Origin: an uncultured Collinsella sp.
Lineage (GTDB): Bacteria; Actinomycetota; Coriobacteriia; Coriobacteriales; Coriobacteriaceae
Direction of reading: 5' to 3'
Length of the DNA: 64,000 nucleotides
Assembly: GCA_900541855.1 (NCBI GenBank)
Contig: UQLD01000013.1
Span: forward strand, 6,399 to 70,398
Part shown: piece after piece, positions 52,858 to 62,400 of the stretch
How the letters are laid out: each line of letters opens with the position of its first letter
Position numbering within the stretch: position 1 is the first letter of the stretch
Notes under the pieces: generated by a model
Told to the model about the DNA's origin: nothing
Seen by the model: the letters and a program-made list of their open reading frames with translations, nothing else
Database searches by the model: none
Position numbers and translations under genes: made by a program

Positions 52858-52991
52858 CTACTCTTCTCTCATATCAACACAACAAAGGGGCCGTCCCTTT
52901 GTCACATGCATTATGCCTTGCGCTTCAGGCGATTCACAAGGAAGAGGTAGCTACTGAACGATGACCACCCTCCAGCCGCACCCCATACAAC

Positions 52992-53172
52992 GAGGTTTAA
53001 TACTTTTCCCGAGAAGTGAACGAGTGAAAACGGGCCCCCGAAGCATCGGCACTTTCGAGATGCAATTTCCTGCGGTTTTGCCAGCCAAATCCTGCGGGTT
53101 TGACGTCTAAAAATGTCGATGCTTCGGAGGTCCAAGTATGGCCGTTCACTTCTCGGAAAAGTATTAGACCTC
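52992..53172. mobile_element. 181-bp long inverted-repeat element
   Basis: GAGGTTTAATACTTTTCCCG plus AGAAGTGAACG at the left (52992-53022) matches the right end (53143-53172) with two differences. After an unpaired patch, an inner arm GAAGCATCGGCA pairs with TGTCGATGCTTC. The loop holds two copies of a TCCTGCGGnTTTG-like motif. A 91-codon ORF across it shows no protein features. Looks like a MITE or a dispersed structural element. The rest of 52858-53305 holds only palindromes. Confidence 0.5.
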
Positions 53173-53188
53173 GATTTACATGCCACTC

Positions 53189-53221
53189 AATGTGACAAAG
53201 TGGCTGCTCCTTTGTCACATT
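53189..53221. repeat. TGTGACAAAG palindrome
   Basis: AATGTGACAAAG ... CTTTGTCACATT, 12-bp perfect arms, loop tggctgctc. Same family as 20398 and 59375. Confidence 0.65.
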
Positions 53222-53305
53222 CGATGAAAAAGGGCACCGATGTTAGTCGATGCCCCAAAGCGGCTGCAGGTTAAGCCCTACAGCGTATGTCTAAGACGAA
53301 TCGAA

Positions 53306-54571
53306 CTATTCGTCCCAGGAGAGGTTCTTACCAGTCTTTTTTGCCAGCAGCAAGAACAGGCCGATAATAACGTTGCATGCGATGCAGAAGATGAAGACGC
53401 CCTGGAAGGAGCCGACAAGCTCATAGACCTTCATCATAACGGGCATGCCAAAGGCGCCGACGATATAGCCCACGGAGCAGATCAGCGCGAAGATGCGACC
53501 GAAATCGCGGGAGCCAAAGACATCCATAACCAAAACGGTCAGGGCAGTGCCAGCGATGACGTACATTACGTCGTTCACGCCTGCTGCGAGGATGCTGAGC
53601 GTCGAGTTGCCGCTGCTCATCATGAGCATGACAAAGGAGAGGATGGAGACAGCGAGCCAGCCCAGAATGGCCTTCGTGCTGCCGAACCTATCGCAAGTGG
53701 TGCCGACGATCGGATTGAGGAACAGATCGAAGAGCGATGCAGCGGATACCATGAAGCCGCCCACCATGGGGCTAAAACCAACCTCGGAAGCATACGTCGG
53801 GAAGAGCTGGTTCATGCAGCAAGTGAGCTGAACGAGACAGAGGAAGCCGATGCAGAAGAAGAAGGCAGGCGACTTAATGGCGCGCGCATAGCTAACGCCA
53901 CGCGTGCTATCCTCGGTCGTCTCCTCGGTCTCGGTGACCGTCTCGCCCTCGACGTAGCCATAGGGCAGCATGCCCTTGTCCTGAGGCTTATAGCGAATAA
54001 TCAGGACGGAAGCGGGGAGAATGAGCACGGCGGAGACGCCAGCGAGCACCAGATAGCCAGTCCTCCAGCCAGCGGCCTCGATGACAGAGGTGATGACGGG
54101 GCTCATGATGAGCATGTAAATCGAGTTCACTGCCCAAGCGAGACCGATTGCCAGGCCACCAGATTTTTTGAACCACTGGTCAATAACGTCGGACATGGCG
54201 ACGCCGGTGGTGAAGGCGAAGCAAACGCCAATCAGGGCGCCAGCGGCGATGAACATCCAGACTTCGGTGTAGAAGGCCATGCCTGCGCCGGCAGCGAGCA
54301 AAATAAGCTCGACAACGGGGAGCCAAACCTTGCCAACGACCTTGGGAATGAGTTTTCCGACAAACGGAAGAGCTGCCGCAAGACCAATGAGCGTTGCGGT
54401 GAAGTAATACGAGAAGATGGAATAGTCAAACCCGAACTCCTCGCACACGGGTGCGACGAAGGAGCCCGCGATGACGCTATAGGATCCGGTCGTGCCGGCA
54501 GACATAAGGCCGAGCGCGATTACGAGAACCCATGCGTAAACCTTGCTGCTCTTTAACTTTGCATTATCCAT
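53306..54571 (-). CDS. MFS transporter in the agmatine cluster (copy 1)
   Basis: 421 residues, twelve membrane helices, in the OFA/monocarboxylate-like branch of MFS by its long central loop and GSYSVIAGSFVAPVCEEFGF opening. Highly similar in segments to 57950-59230 (YASEVGF, QLTCCMNQLFPTYAS, GSRDFGRI). It begins 12 nt after the carbamoyltransferase stop, so it belongs to that operon and probably carries agmatine, putrescine or a related compound. This differs from the APC-type antiporter AguD of known agmatine operons. Start 54571 follows AGGAGC. Confidence 0.88.
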   Translation of the reverse strand: MDNAKLKSSKVYAWVLVIALGLMSAGTTGSYSVIAGSFVAPVCEEFGFDYSIFSYYFTATLIGLAAALPFVGKLIPKVVGKVWLPVVELILLAAGAGMAFYTEVWMFIAAGALIGVCFAFTTGVAMSDVIDQWFKKSGGLAIGLAWAVNSIYMLIMSPVITSVIEAAGWRTGYLVLAGVSAVLILPASVLIIRYKPQDKGMLPYGYVEGETVTETEETTEDSTRGVSYARAIKSPAFFFCIGFLCLVQLTCCMNQLFPTYASEVGFSPMVGGFMVSAASLFDLFLNPIVGTTCDRFGSTKAILGWLAVSILSFVMLMMSSGNSTLSILAAGVNDVMYVIAGTALTVLVMDVFGSRDFGRIFALICSVGYIVGAFGMPVMMKVYELVGSFQGVFIFCIACNVIIGLFLLLAKKTGKNLSWDE

Positions 54572-54582
54572 TGATACAGCTC

Positions 54583-55647
54583 CTAGAGACCCAGAAGGGC
54601 ACACATAACAGCCTTGATGGTGTGCTGACGGTTCTCTGCCTCACGGAAGATGACCGAAGCGTTGGCCTCAAAGCACTCGTCGGCAATCTCAAAGCCCTCG
54701 GTGATGATTTCGCGATGGAGGTCGTTCTTGCACTGGTCGAGGAGCATTTTGCCGACACGGTGATCTGCGTTATGGACAGAGGGAAGCTCATGCATGCAGA
54801 AGATGTCGGGATTGTTGGTGCGCTTGCACAGCTCGCTGGTGACGCGATAGGGGTACAAAGACTCGGCATCGCCCAGCCAGGAGTTGTAGTCGTCGGGATC
54901 CAGAACCTCTTCGCCGCACTCGGGGTTGATGTAGCGCCACTCCTCGGTAACGATAACGTCAACGCCATCCAGGGCATCGAGGTCAGAGGTGATGGTAAAG
55001 GTCCTATTGGGAGCGTACTTGGCGTAGCAGGCCTCCACCTCTTCGATCATTTCCTTGCACATCTGATGACGGAGGTCGTCGGGGCCGATGGCGAGGAAGT
55101 CCATGTCGAGCATAGCGCACAGACGGCCATACCACACCGGGGCGCCGGCGCAGTTGCCAACGAAAGCCATCTTCTTGCCGCGGCTCGTACGCAAACCGCC
55201 CCATTGCTCTTCCATCGTAAGAGCGTCAGCGAGCATCTGAGTCGGGTGATCGCCGAGAGTAAGGGCATTGATGACCGGGATGTCAACCAGGTCGGCGACG
55301 TCATAGAGGAACTGCTCGTCCTTCTGTGCGCGATAGACGATGAGATCATACATGCCGTTAAAGACGCGCATGGCGTCCTTGACGGTCTCGCAGTCACCCA
55401 TGTGGGAGTTGGTCAGATAAGTGAAGCCCATGCCCAAATCGTTGCAGGAGGTCTCGAATGCGCAACGAGTACGGGTCGAGCCCCACTCAAAGTTGGCGAG
55501 GACGTTTTTGCCGGGGAAGTAGCGCTGGTCGACACCAGACTTCTTCTGAGCCTTAAGGTTCCAGGCAAGATCGATGAGATAGCGGAAATCCTCGGAGGAG
55601 AGATCATGGATGTTGATGTAGTCGCGACCGCGGAGGCTGTTGTTCAT
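54583..55647 (-). CDS. Divergent carbamoyltransferase (ornithine/putrescine type)
   Basis: 354 residues. Carbamoyl-phosphate loop STRTRCAFE and HPTQMLADALTM are conserved, as is the C-terminal AENRQHTIKAVM. But the amino-acid-binding parts differ: HCLP is replaced by HELPS, so the Cys is Glu, and no SMG loop is present (EEWRYINPE instead). FEWG replaces the usual FEKT before STRTR. Ornithine is therefore an unlikely substrate. Next to agmatine deiminase, phosphorolysis of N-carbamoylputrescine is the natural guess. Start 55647 follows AAAGGAAATAGG. No carbamate kinase gene lies in the window. Confidence 0.85.
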   Translation of the reverse strand: MNNSLRGRDYINIHDLSSEDFRYLIDLAWNLKAQKKSGVDQRYFPGKNVLANFEWGSTRTRCAFETSCNDLGMGFTYLTNSHMGDCETVKDAMRVFNGMYDLIVYRAQKDEQFLYDVADLVDIPVINALTLGDHPTQMLADALTMEEQWGGLRTSRGKKMAFVGNCAGAPVWYGRLCAMLDMDFLAIGPDDLRHQMCKEMIEEVEACYAKYAPNRTFTITSDLDALDGVDVIVTEEWRYINPECGEEVLDPDDYNSWLGDAESLYPYRVTSELCKRTNNPDIFCMHELPSVHNADHRVGKMLLDQCKNDLHREIITEGFEIADECFEANASVIFREAENRQHTIKAVMCALLGL

Positions 55648-55691
55648 GCCTATTTCCTTTCGAATTATTATCAAAATTATTGTTGAATGTG

Positions 55692-55723
55692 TCCCCGAGG
55701 AAAACACGGATATCCCTCGGGGA
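55692..55723 (-). other. Intercistronic hairpin
   Basis: TCCCCGAGG ... CCTCGGGGA, 9-bp stem in the 123-nt gap between the deiminase and carbamoyltransferase genes. No T-run, so it may tune processing or partial termination. Confidence 0.5.
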
Positions 55724-55770
55724 GCGGTACATGTGGCGCCTAAGCCAAAGAGCGCAGGCTCTAAGGCTCA

Positions 55771-57009
55771 CTAACGACTGGCCGCCACGTCCTTAGTCCA
55801 GCAGTGCACGCCGCCGCCGGACAGGTTAAGCGCGAGGGAATCAATCATGATGACCTTGCGATCGGGGAAGCAGCTCTCAAGAACTGCCTTGGCCTGCTCA
55901 TCCTTCTCTTTCACGACCTCGCTCATGCCCTCGTGGTAATAACGCTGGCCAAGAACGACGCCGTTGCAAATCAGGAAGTTGCAGTAGCTCGCTGCGGCGT
56001 AGAAGTGGACGGGGCCCTCGGGCCAGGGGGTGCCATCCATAAACTTGCCGCCCATTTCGTCGATGAAGCCCTTATAGAGCTCGTAATCTTCATCGCCAGG
56101 GGCGATAACGACTTCAATAGGCTCGGCGGTGGGCATACGAACGATCTCGAAGGGCTTGCCCTCCCAGTCCGTTTCGTTGCTCAGGATCTCGTAGGCTGCC
56201 TCAATGCGGCGACGAGACTCTGCTCCAGCCTTGCTCGAGGCTGCCTCTTCATCGGACACCTCGGCAAGAAGAATCTTGTTCGGAGTGATAAAGCGACACA
56301 TCTCATCAATGTGAGCTGCAAAGCTCATGCCAAAGACGGGAGTTCCGTCTTCCTTCTCGTCGAGGATGCCCAGTCGATAGTCGTCGTCCTCGAGCATAGG
56401 CTGCGGAAGCCAGATAACCTTGTTGAGGTTGTAGATGCGCTTATACTCGGCCTCTATTTCCTCTTTCGTGAACTCGGGATTACGCTTGCGGCATTCCGTG
56501 TCCTCGATGGCGATCAGAGTGCCGTGACCGTCAAACTCGCGGTCGCCGCCCTCCGAAACCATTTCGGAATTGACGATATCGAAGCAACCGAGCGCAACCG
56601 CCATGTGAACGGCTGCCTTACGTGCGGACTGGCACTCCGGGGAGTTCTTGTCCCACACGCCGTAATAGGTCCAAGCGGGGTTGACCATATAAGAATGGCC
56701 CTTGTCGTCGACCATGATGCTGGGACCGTTGTCGCGGACATAGAAGTTGGAGTCTTCGAACTGCGTGATCTCGATGCGATCGAGATCAACCCCCTCCTCC
56801 TTCAGGCGCGAGCAAGCCTCCTCATAGGAGCCGGGGGTGCCGCAATTGAGGTTGACCGTAACGTCGCCATACTCGAGCAGAGCCTTGATCACGTCAACGC
56901 AGGGCTGGCGGTTATCGTAGCCCTCTGCACGGATGTAATCGGGAAGCCATGTCACATAGACGTTGGAGCGCTTCTCGAACTCGCCCGGCATACGATAGTT
57001 CTCGTACAT
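55771..57009 (-). CDS. Agmatine deiminase (PAD_porph family)
   Basis: 412 residues. Converts agmatine to N-carbamoylputrescine and ammonia. RDNGPSIMV, SEGGDREFDGHGT, HIDEMCRF and the nucleophile region LSGGGVHCWTK near the C-terminus fit the family; the usual QQ after HCxT is replaced by KD. About 40 residues longer than typical. Start 57009 follows GGAAGGACC; the frame runs 90 codons further upstream across the promoter, which is rejected. First gene of the operon with the carbamoyltransferase and MFS genes. Confidence 0.87.
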   Translation of the reverse strand: MYENYRMPGEFEKRSNVYVTWLPDYIRAEGYDNRQPCVDVIKALLEYGDVTVNLNCGTPGSYEEACSRLKEEGVDLDRIEITQFEDSNFYVRDNGPSIMVDDKGHSYMVNPAWTYYGVWDKNSPECQSARKAAVHMAVALGCFDIVNSEMVSEGGDREFDGHGTLIAIEDTECRKRNPEFTKEEIEAEYKRIYNLNKVIWLPQPMLEDDDYRLGILDEKEDGTPVFGMSFAAHIDEMCRFITPNKILLAEVSDEEAASSKAGAESRRRIEAAYEILSNETDWEGKPFEIVRMPTAEPIEVVIAPGDEDYELYKGFIDEMGGKFMDGTPWPEGPVHFYAAASYCNFLICNGVVLGQRYYHEGMSEVVKEKDEQAKAVLESCFPDRKVIMIDSLALNLSGGGVHCWTKDVAASR

Positions 57010-57091
57010 GGTTGGTCCTTCCGTCGGGTTTCCCGCGATGCTGTCCGGCCGCGACAATAGCGGGGTTTCACCTGCTATAGTACTACTATAC

Positions 57092-57105
57092 CTACCGTTC
57101 GGTAG
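57092..57105. promoter_or_regulatory. TACC-N4-GGTA operator in the agmatine deiminase promoter
   Basis: CTACCG-tt-CGGTAG palindrome 83 nt before the deiminase start. A related half-site TACCGTTCG recurs at 57142-57150. The same TACC-N4-GGTA spacing appears before the second MFS gene (59269-59280). Confidence 0.65.
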
Positions 57106-57233
57106 ATAATTTTGAATAATTGCCGCTCGCCTACTGATACATACCGTTCGCCGTATATAGTGGTCATGTTTGGACACGAATTGATGTTCCGTTGCCATCC
57201 TTAATAATGTTGGTAGTGCGGAAGTGATTTGCA

Positions 57234-57812
57234 ATGGAGAAATGCAGCGTGAGCACAAGAAAAAAAATATTGGACGCAATGTACGATCTTGTGGCAGAAG
57301 TCGGTTATGACAAAGCGTCTATCGGAAAGATTTGCGACTTTGTCGGTATATCCAAGCCGTCGGTGTACTACTACTTTCCCTCAAAAGAGGAGATTTTCAC
57401 TACGCTCTTGGACAGCATGTTTCCGACCATTGACTATCAGCGCGACTACTCGCTAATAGTCGATAGGGACGGGTTCAAGGCCGCGCTTATCGAGCTCGGC
57501 AATTCAGTTATAGGTGGCTATCGAAGCGATGAAAAGCGCCGGCGCGTGCTGGCCGAGGTTAGCGTTCAAGCAAATCGAATTCCTGCAGTTCAGGAACGTC
57601 AAGCGACGGCGACCAAACGAACCATGGATGCGCTTAAAGACATCCTTCTTCATGGTGTAGAGATTGGCGCGTTTTCCGATAGCGCCGACGTAATGCTCTA
57701 CGTACAAATTCTTTATACCGTTCTGGAGGGAGCAAGCAATACGGTCGCTCAAGGTGAGGATATTGATGAGAAAGCGGTTTGGGCGGGAATAGTCGAGCTT
57801 ATGTTCAAATAG
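57234..57812 (+). CDS. TetR-family regulator of the agmatine locus
   Basis: 192 residues. TetR HTH at 10-55 (ILDAMYDLVAEVGYDKASIG, ISKPSVYYYFPSKEEIFTTL) and a helical ligand domain. Divergent from the deiminase operon and convergent with the second MFS gene. ATG 57234, or GTG 57249, which has GGAGA 8 nt upstream. Shared TACC-N4-GGTA palindromes on both sides suggest it represses both units. Confidence 0.9.
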   Translation: MEKCSVSTRKKILDAMYDLVAEVGYDKASIGKICDFVGISKPSVYYYFPSKEEIFTTLLDSMFPTIDYQRDYSLIVDRDGFKAALIELGNSVIGGYRSDEKRRRVLAEVSVQANRIPAVQERQATATKRTMDALKDILLHGVEIGAFSDSADVMLYVQILYTVLEGASNTVAQGEDIDEKAVWAGIVELMFK

Positions 57813-57873
57813 ACCAGCCAAGCTGAAGCGCATGTTGGCGCCCATGGTGCCTGCGGGCAACCTTTAAAACGAA

Positions 57874-57915
57874 AACAGGGGTCGACTCCAATCTGGCTTG
57901 GAGTCGACCCCTGTT
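57874..57915. terminator. Bidirectional terminator between TetR and MFS copy 2
   Basis: AACAGGGGTCGACTCCAA pairs perfectly over 18 bp with its inverse around a 6-nt loop, between convergent genes. Confidence 0.9.
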
Positions 57916-57949
57916 GCGTGGCAATCTATGCCGGTGCAATCGGCGCTTA

Positions 57950-59230
57950 TTACTTTTCAGCAGCCTTATTGAGAAAGCCGGAAACGATAGCAAACGCAGC
58001 AATCATAAGGTTGCAGGCAATGCAGAAGATAAATACTCCCTGGAATGACCCTGCCATGCCGTAAACCTTCATCATGACCGGCATTCCAAAAGCACCGACG
58101 ACATAGCCCGCTGAGCAAACGATCGAATAGATCCTTCCAAAATCGCGTGATCCAAAGAGCGAGAGGAGAAGCATCGGCATTGCGGTTCCAACGATGGCGA
58201 ACATGACATCGTTTACACCAGCTGCAATGATGGAAACGGTCTCATTGCTTCCGCCAATGATAAGAAGCAGGAATGAAAGAATGCTGACACCTGTCCATGC
58301 GACCGTTGCTTTAATAGCGCCAAGCTTGTCGCATGTTTTGCCCACGAAGGGATTTAGGAAGATATCGGAGAGTGAAGCTGCCGAGACCATTAAGCTTCCT
58401 ACGATAGGATTGAAACCGACCTCGCTTGCATAGGTTGGAAACAGCTGGTTCATGCAGCAGGTGAGCTGCGCCACGCAAAGCAAGAGGACACAGAGAATAA
58501 AAGACGGCGTTTTCGCGGCATCGCGGAGTGCCATGCCCGAAAGGACATCTTCCTGCTCATCGGCGCTGCAGCTCTCATGGGTTTCGGAGACGGTCTCTCC
58601 GTACGGAAGCATATTGCGATCAGAGGGGTTAAGGCGAATGATAAATGCGCTTGCAGGCAAAATCATAGCTGCAGAAACGGCCGCAAGCACGATGTATCCC
58701 GTACGCCAGCCTTGCTGCTCGATGACCAGCGTAATGACAGGACTCAATAACAGCGTGCAGAGAGAATTAACGCCCCAAGCGAGGCCGATGGCGAGACCGG
58801 ACGATTTGCTGAACCATTGGTCAATGACATCGGACATGCAGACGCCCGTTGTAAACGAAAAGCAGATGCCGATCACTGCGGCGGAGACGGTGAACATCCA
58901 GACCTCGGTGTAGAACGCCATTGCGGCGCCGGCGGCAATAAGGACGAGTTCAATGCAAATATGCCATGGTTTGCCGATTACTTTTGGAATGAAGCGACTC
59001 AAAAGCGGAAGCCCAAGCGCAAGGCCAAGAAGAATCGCGGTGAAATAGAAAGAAAAAGAAGTGTAGTCAAAGCCCAGATCTTCACATACTGGAGCAACGA
59101 ATGAGCCGGCAATAATGCTATATGTGCCAGTTGTTCCGGCGGACATTAAGCCGAGCGCAATAACGACGACCCAAGCAAATGAGCCGCTTTCACGGAGACA
59201 ATCTTTTTTGGCTGGTGTGGTGAGAGTCAT
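57950..59230 (-). CDS. MFS transporter paralogue (copy 2)
   Basis: 426 residues, twelve membrane helices. Same sequence blocks as the 53306-54571 protein (IAGSFVAPVCEDLGFDY, SDVIDQWFSKSSGLAIGLAW, QLTCCMNQLFPTYAS), so the two arose by duplication. The base composition is lower in GC than the first copy. Own promoter with a TACC-N4-GGTA site, so likely controlled by the same TetR. ATG 59230 follows GGAGCAACC; the ATG at 59305 runs through the operator and is rejected. Confidence 0.88.
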   Translation of the reverse strand: MTLTTPAKKDCLRESGSFAWVVVIALGLMSAGTTGTYSIIAGSFVAPVCEDLGFDYTSFSFYFTAILLGLALGLPLLSRFIPKVIGKPWHICIELVLIAAGAAMAFYTEVWMFTVSAAVIGICFSFTTGVCMSDVIDQWFSKSSGLAIGLAWGVNSLCTLLLSPVITLVIEQQGWRTGYIVLAAVSAAMILPASAFIIRLNPSDRNMLPYGETVSETHESCSADEQEDVLSGMALRDAAKTPSFILCVLLLCVAQLTCCMNQLFPTYASEVGFNPIVGSLMVSAASLSDIFLNPFVGKTCDKLGAIKATVAWTGVSILSFLLLIIGGSNETVSIIAAGVNDVMFAIVGTAMPMLLLSLFGSRDFGRIYSIVCSAGYVVGAFGMPVMMKVYGMAGSFQGVFIFCIACNLMIAAFAIVSGFLNKAAEK

Positions 59231-59268
59231 GGTTGCTCCATTTCTATCGGCAATACATCCTATATGCC

Positions 59269-59280
59269 TACCGATAGGTA
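59269..59280. promoter_or_regulatory. TACC-N4-GGTA operator before MFS copy 2
   Basis: TACCgataGGTA inside a wider near-palindrome (59261-59284). A second, imperfect copy TGCCgaacGGTA lies at 59336-59347. The first copy is 38 nt upstream of the start. Confidence 0.6.
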
Positions 59281-59374
59281 TATAAACCAGAGGACTCTTC
59301 GTCAAGCATTAAGCGGGGAGAGGGAGTTCTTAACCTGCCGAACGGTAATTAGACCCCGTTTTCGCAAGGGTCTC

Positions 59375-59407
59375 AATGTGACAAAGGGACTGTCCCTTTG
59401 TCACATT
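59375..59407 (-). terminator. GGGACTGTCCC palindrome terminating the ABC gene
   Basis: AATGTGACAAAGGGAC-t-GTCCCTTTGTCACATT, 16-bp perfect arms with one central base. The right arm overlaps the ABC transporter stop codon. Confidence 0.7.
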
Positions 59408-62400
59408 ATTCGGAGCGCAGGGCTTCTACGGGGTCTTTCTTGGATGCGCTGCGGGCCGGCAGCAGGCCAGCGACAACCGTCAGCAGCACCGAAATCGCGA
59501 TGAGCACCAGCGCGTCTTGTACGGGCAGGCTCATCAGGTTGGGAACCTGTTTGGCCGCAAGCGCCCAGGCATTGACCGGGAAGCTCACGAGCACCACGAC
59601 GACAATGGCAAAGGCGCCGGCGATGAGACCTTCGATAAAGGTCTCGGCGTTGAACACGTTTGCCACGTTGCGCTTCGACGCGCCGATTGCGCGCAGAATA
59701 CCAATCTCCTTTTTGCGCTCCAGCACGCTGATGTAGGTGATGATGCCGATCATGATGGAACTCACCACTAGGCTAATGCTCACAAACGCAATGAGCACCA
59801 AGCTGATAGTATTCACGATGTCGGTCACCGAACCCATGATGATGCCCATGTAGTCGGTGTACGAGATTGCCTGCTCGTCGTGGCCGGCAGCTTTGACCTG
59901 CTTGTTATAAGCATCGATGTGATCGAGCACGCGCTCCTTGGCCTCAAAGTCGCGCGGGAAGATCTTGACCGAGATGGGGTCTGCCTCGTCCGCATAGCCC
60001 AGTGTGGTCAGGTTGTTGTCGTAGGTGAGCTTCGACGCCTTGGCATAGCTCATCATGAGCGAGCTCAGGTCCTCGGCGTCCATGTTGAAGTGGATGGCAT
60101 GAGCAAAAGCGCTCGCATCTACGTGCATGGCGCTCGACAGGTTGGCAAAGCTAGCGGGCACCTGCGCGGCCATCTGGTCCACAAGACCCGCTGCACCCGC
60201 TTTGAGCTGGGACGACACGGTCGTTGCGATCTGGTCGCTAATTGCATTCATCACCTGATCCATAGCCTGCTGCAGATACAAAGCCAGCTGCTTTTGCACA
60301 TAGTCGGTCATCGCCTGCTGCAAGCGCTCGGCCAGGGCATCGCCGCCGAGCGCCTTGAGTTGCGCCAGGCATTGCTGGGCTGCGGCATCGTTCTCAAGAT
60401 ACGCCGAGAATGCGGCAGCAAGCTTCGACGCGTCCTTAAGATCGCCGGGCGTGAGCGCCTTAAACTGCTCCGATTGCATAAAGCCCTCAAACAGCTGGTT
60501 GGCAAGCGTTCCCATCTGCTGCATTTGCTCGGGCGTGAGCTCCAGGCCGTCAAAGACGCCCGAGAAATCTGGGGTTGGCGCTTTGGCCATGATGTCGCTG
60601 AAGTCGATGTCCTTGCCAACGCCCGAAAGGTCAATATCCAGACCCGACAAATCGATGCCCGAAAAATCCATGCCACTGGCAGCACCCGAGAGTGCAAACA
60701 CATCAAACGAGAACGCGCTCTTGAGCGCCGCCTCGTCCACGCTGAACATGCTGCCCAGGTCCACACCCTGTTTGGCCTCGCCCTGCAACTCGTCGAACGT
60801 TTTGCCGGTAAAGACATCCGTCTCGGGGTGGGCGAGTTGCTCCTGCACAATCTGCGAATCGGCGGCGCGCTCCATAAGCTGGCGAGTCAGCGCGTGTGTA
60901 TAGGCAATACCCGGAGACAACGCGCTCGCGTTGGCCGTCTCGTTGGGTCGCACCACGCCCACAATGTGCACGTCAATACCGTCGGCAACCTTGGCCGCCA
61001 TAAAGTCGGCGTCACCAGACATATCGGTCCACATGCCGGTCTCATCGTTTTTGCGATACGCATCTGCCGGCGACAGTACCTTAAACGTCGTGGACAGTGC
61101 ATCGTCGTAGGTAAAGTCGGCGCCGGTCTCGGGCGCCTCGATCTTACCGTCGGCCGTCATGGCATTGTTGACCAGGTCGTTAAGCTCATTGATATCCAGC
61201 GCGCCGATGCTGTAGAGCGTGTAGTCGCCCACCGTGCCACGGCTCGAAAGCACCATCACGGCCTCGTTGGCAGACGTTGGCCAATGACCGGCGACGACAT
61301 CGTACTGACTGTCGAGCAAACTCTGGTCGTCAATCATCTCGTTAAAGACCGAGCCTCCCATGGAGTCCATGCTCACCGTTGCCGCCGAGCTCGCGCCGCC
61401 GCTCATGGCCTCGGTCATGGCATTGGGCACCAGACGCACGGGTTTCTCGTCTCCCTTGCCCGCGTGATAGACAACCGGCGTTACACCGTAGCCGTACTGG
61501 ATGGCGTTGACCTCTTTGTCGATACCGTCGCCACCGGCATCGAGCCATGCCTTAAAGCTCGTCATATCGTTAGATTTAACACTTGCGAACATGTCCTTTA
61601 CGGCTGTGACCACGGGAATCTTATCGGTTCCCTTAGCTTTGCCACCGGTACCGCCGGATAAATCCTCGCCGTTGGACGCCTCCCCATCCGTAGTCCCATG
61701 CCCGCCCATCATGGACGACAGGTCGTAGTCCTGCTTGGAGATCGTAAGCGGATAGCTCGACAGCGTATCCTCCTCGACCTTTTGGATGTAGTCGTTTACG
61801 CCGTTGGAAAGCGCCAGAATCGCCGCGATGCCGATGATGCCGATGGACCCCGCAAAGGCCGTCATGGCCGTGCGGCCCTTCTTAGTCATAAGGTTTCGGG
61901 CAGAAAGACCCAGCGCCGTCACAAAGCTCATCGAGGTTTTGCGCGTGGGCTTGGCCTCGCGACGTGCGGCTTTGGCAACATCGAAGGGATCGGAATCATC
62001 GGTGATCTTACCGTCCGCCAGGTTGACGATGCGCGTAGCGTACTTGTACGCCAGCTCGGGATTGTGCGTGACCATGATGACCAGGCGGTCGCGTGCAACA
62101 TCCTTGAGCAAGTCCATGACCTGCACGGACGTTGTAGAGTCCAGGGCACCGGTCGGCTCGTCTGCCAGCACGATCTCGGGGTCGTTGATCAGGGCACGGG
62201 CAATCGCCACGCGCTGCATCTGTCCACCCGAAAGCTGGCTCGGGCGCTTGTTAACGTGCTCGCCCAGGCCAACCGCCTCGAGCGCCTCGCGCGCACGCTG
62301 GCGGCGCTCGGCATGCCCCACACCCGTGAGCGTAAGCGCCAGCTCCACGTTTTCCAAGATGGTCTGATGCAGAATGAGGTTATAGCTCTGGAACACAAAG

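Noticed and set aside
52911..53186. 91-codon minus-strand ORF
   Set aside because: It spans the 181-bp inverted-repeat element, has no ribosome binding site and shows no protein features.
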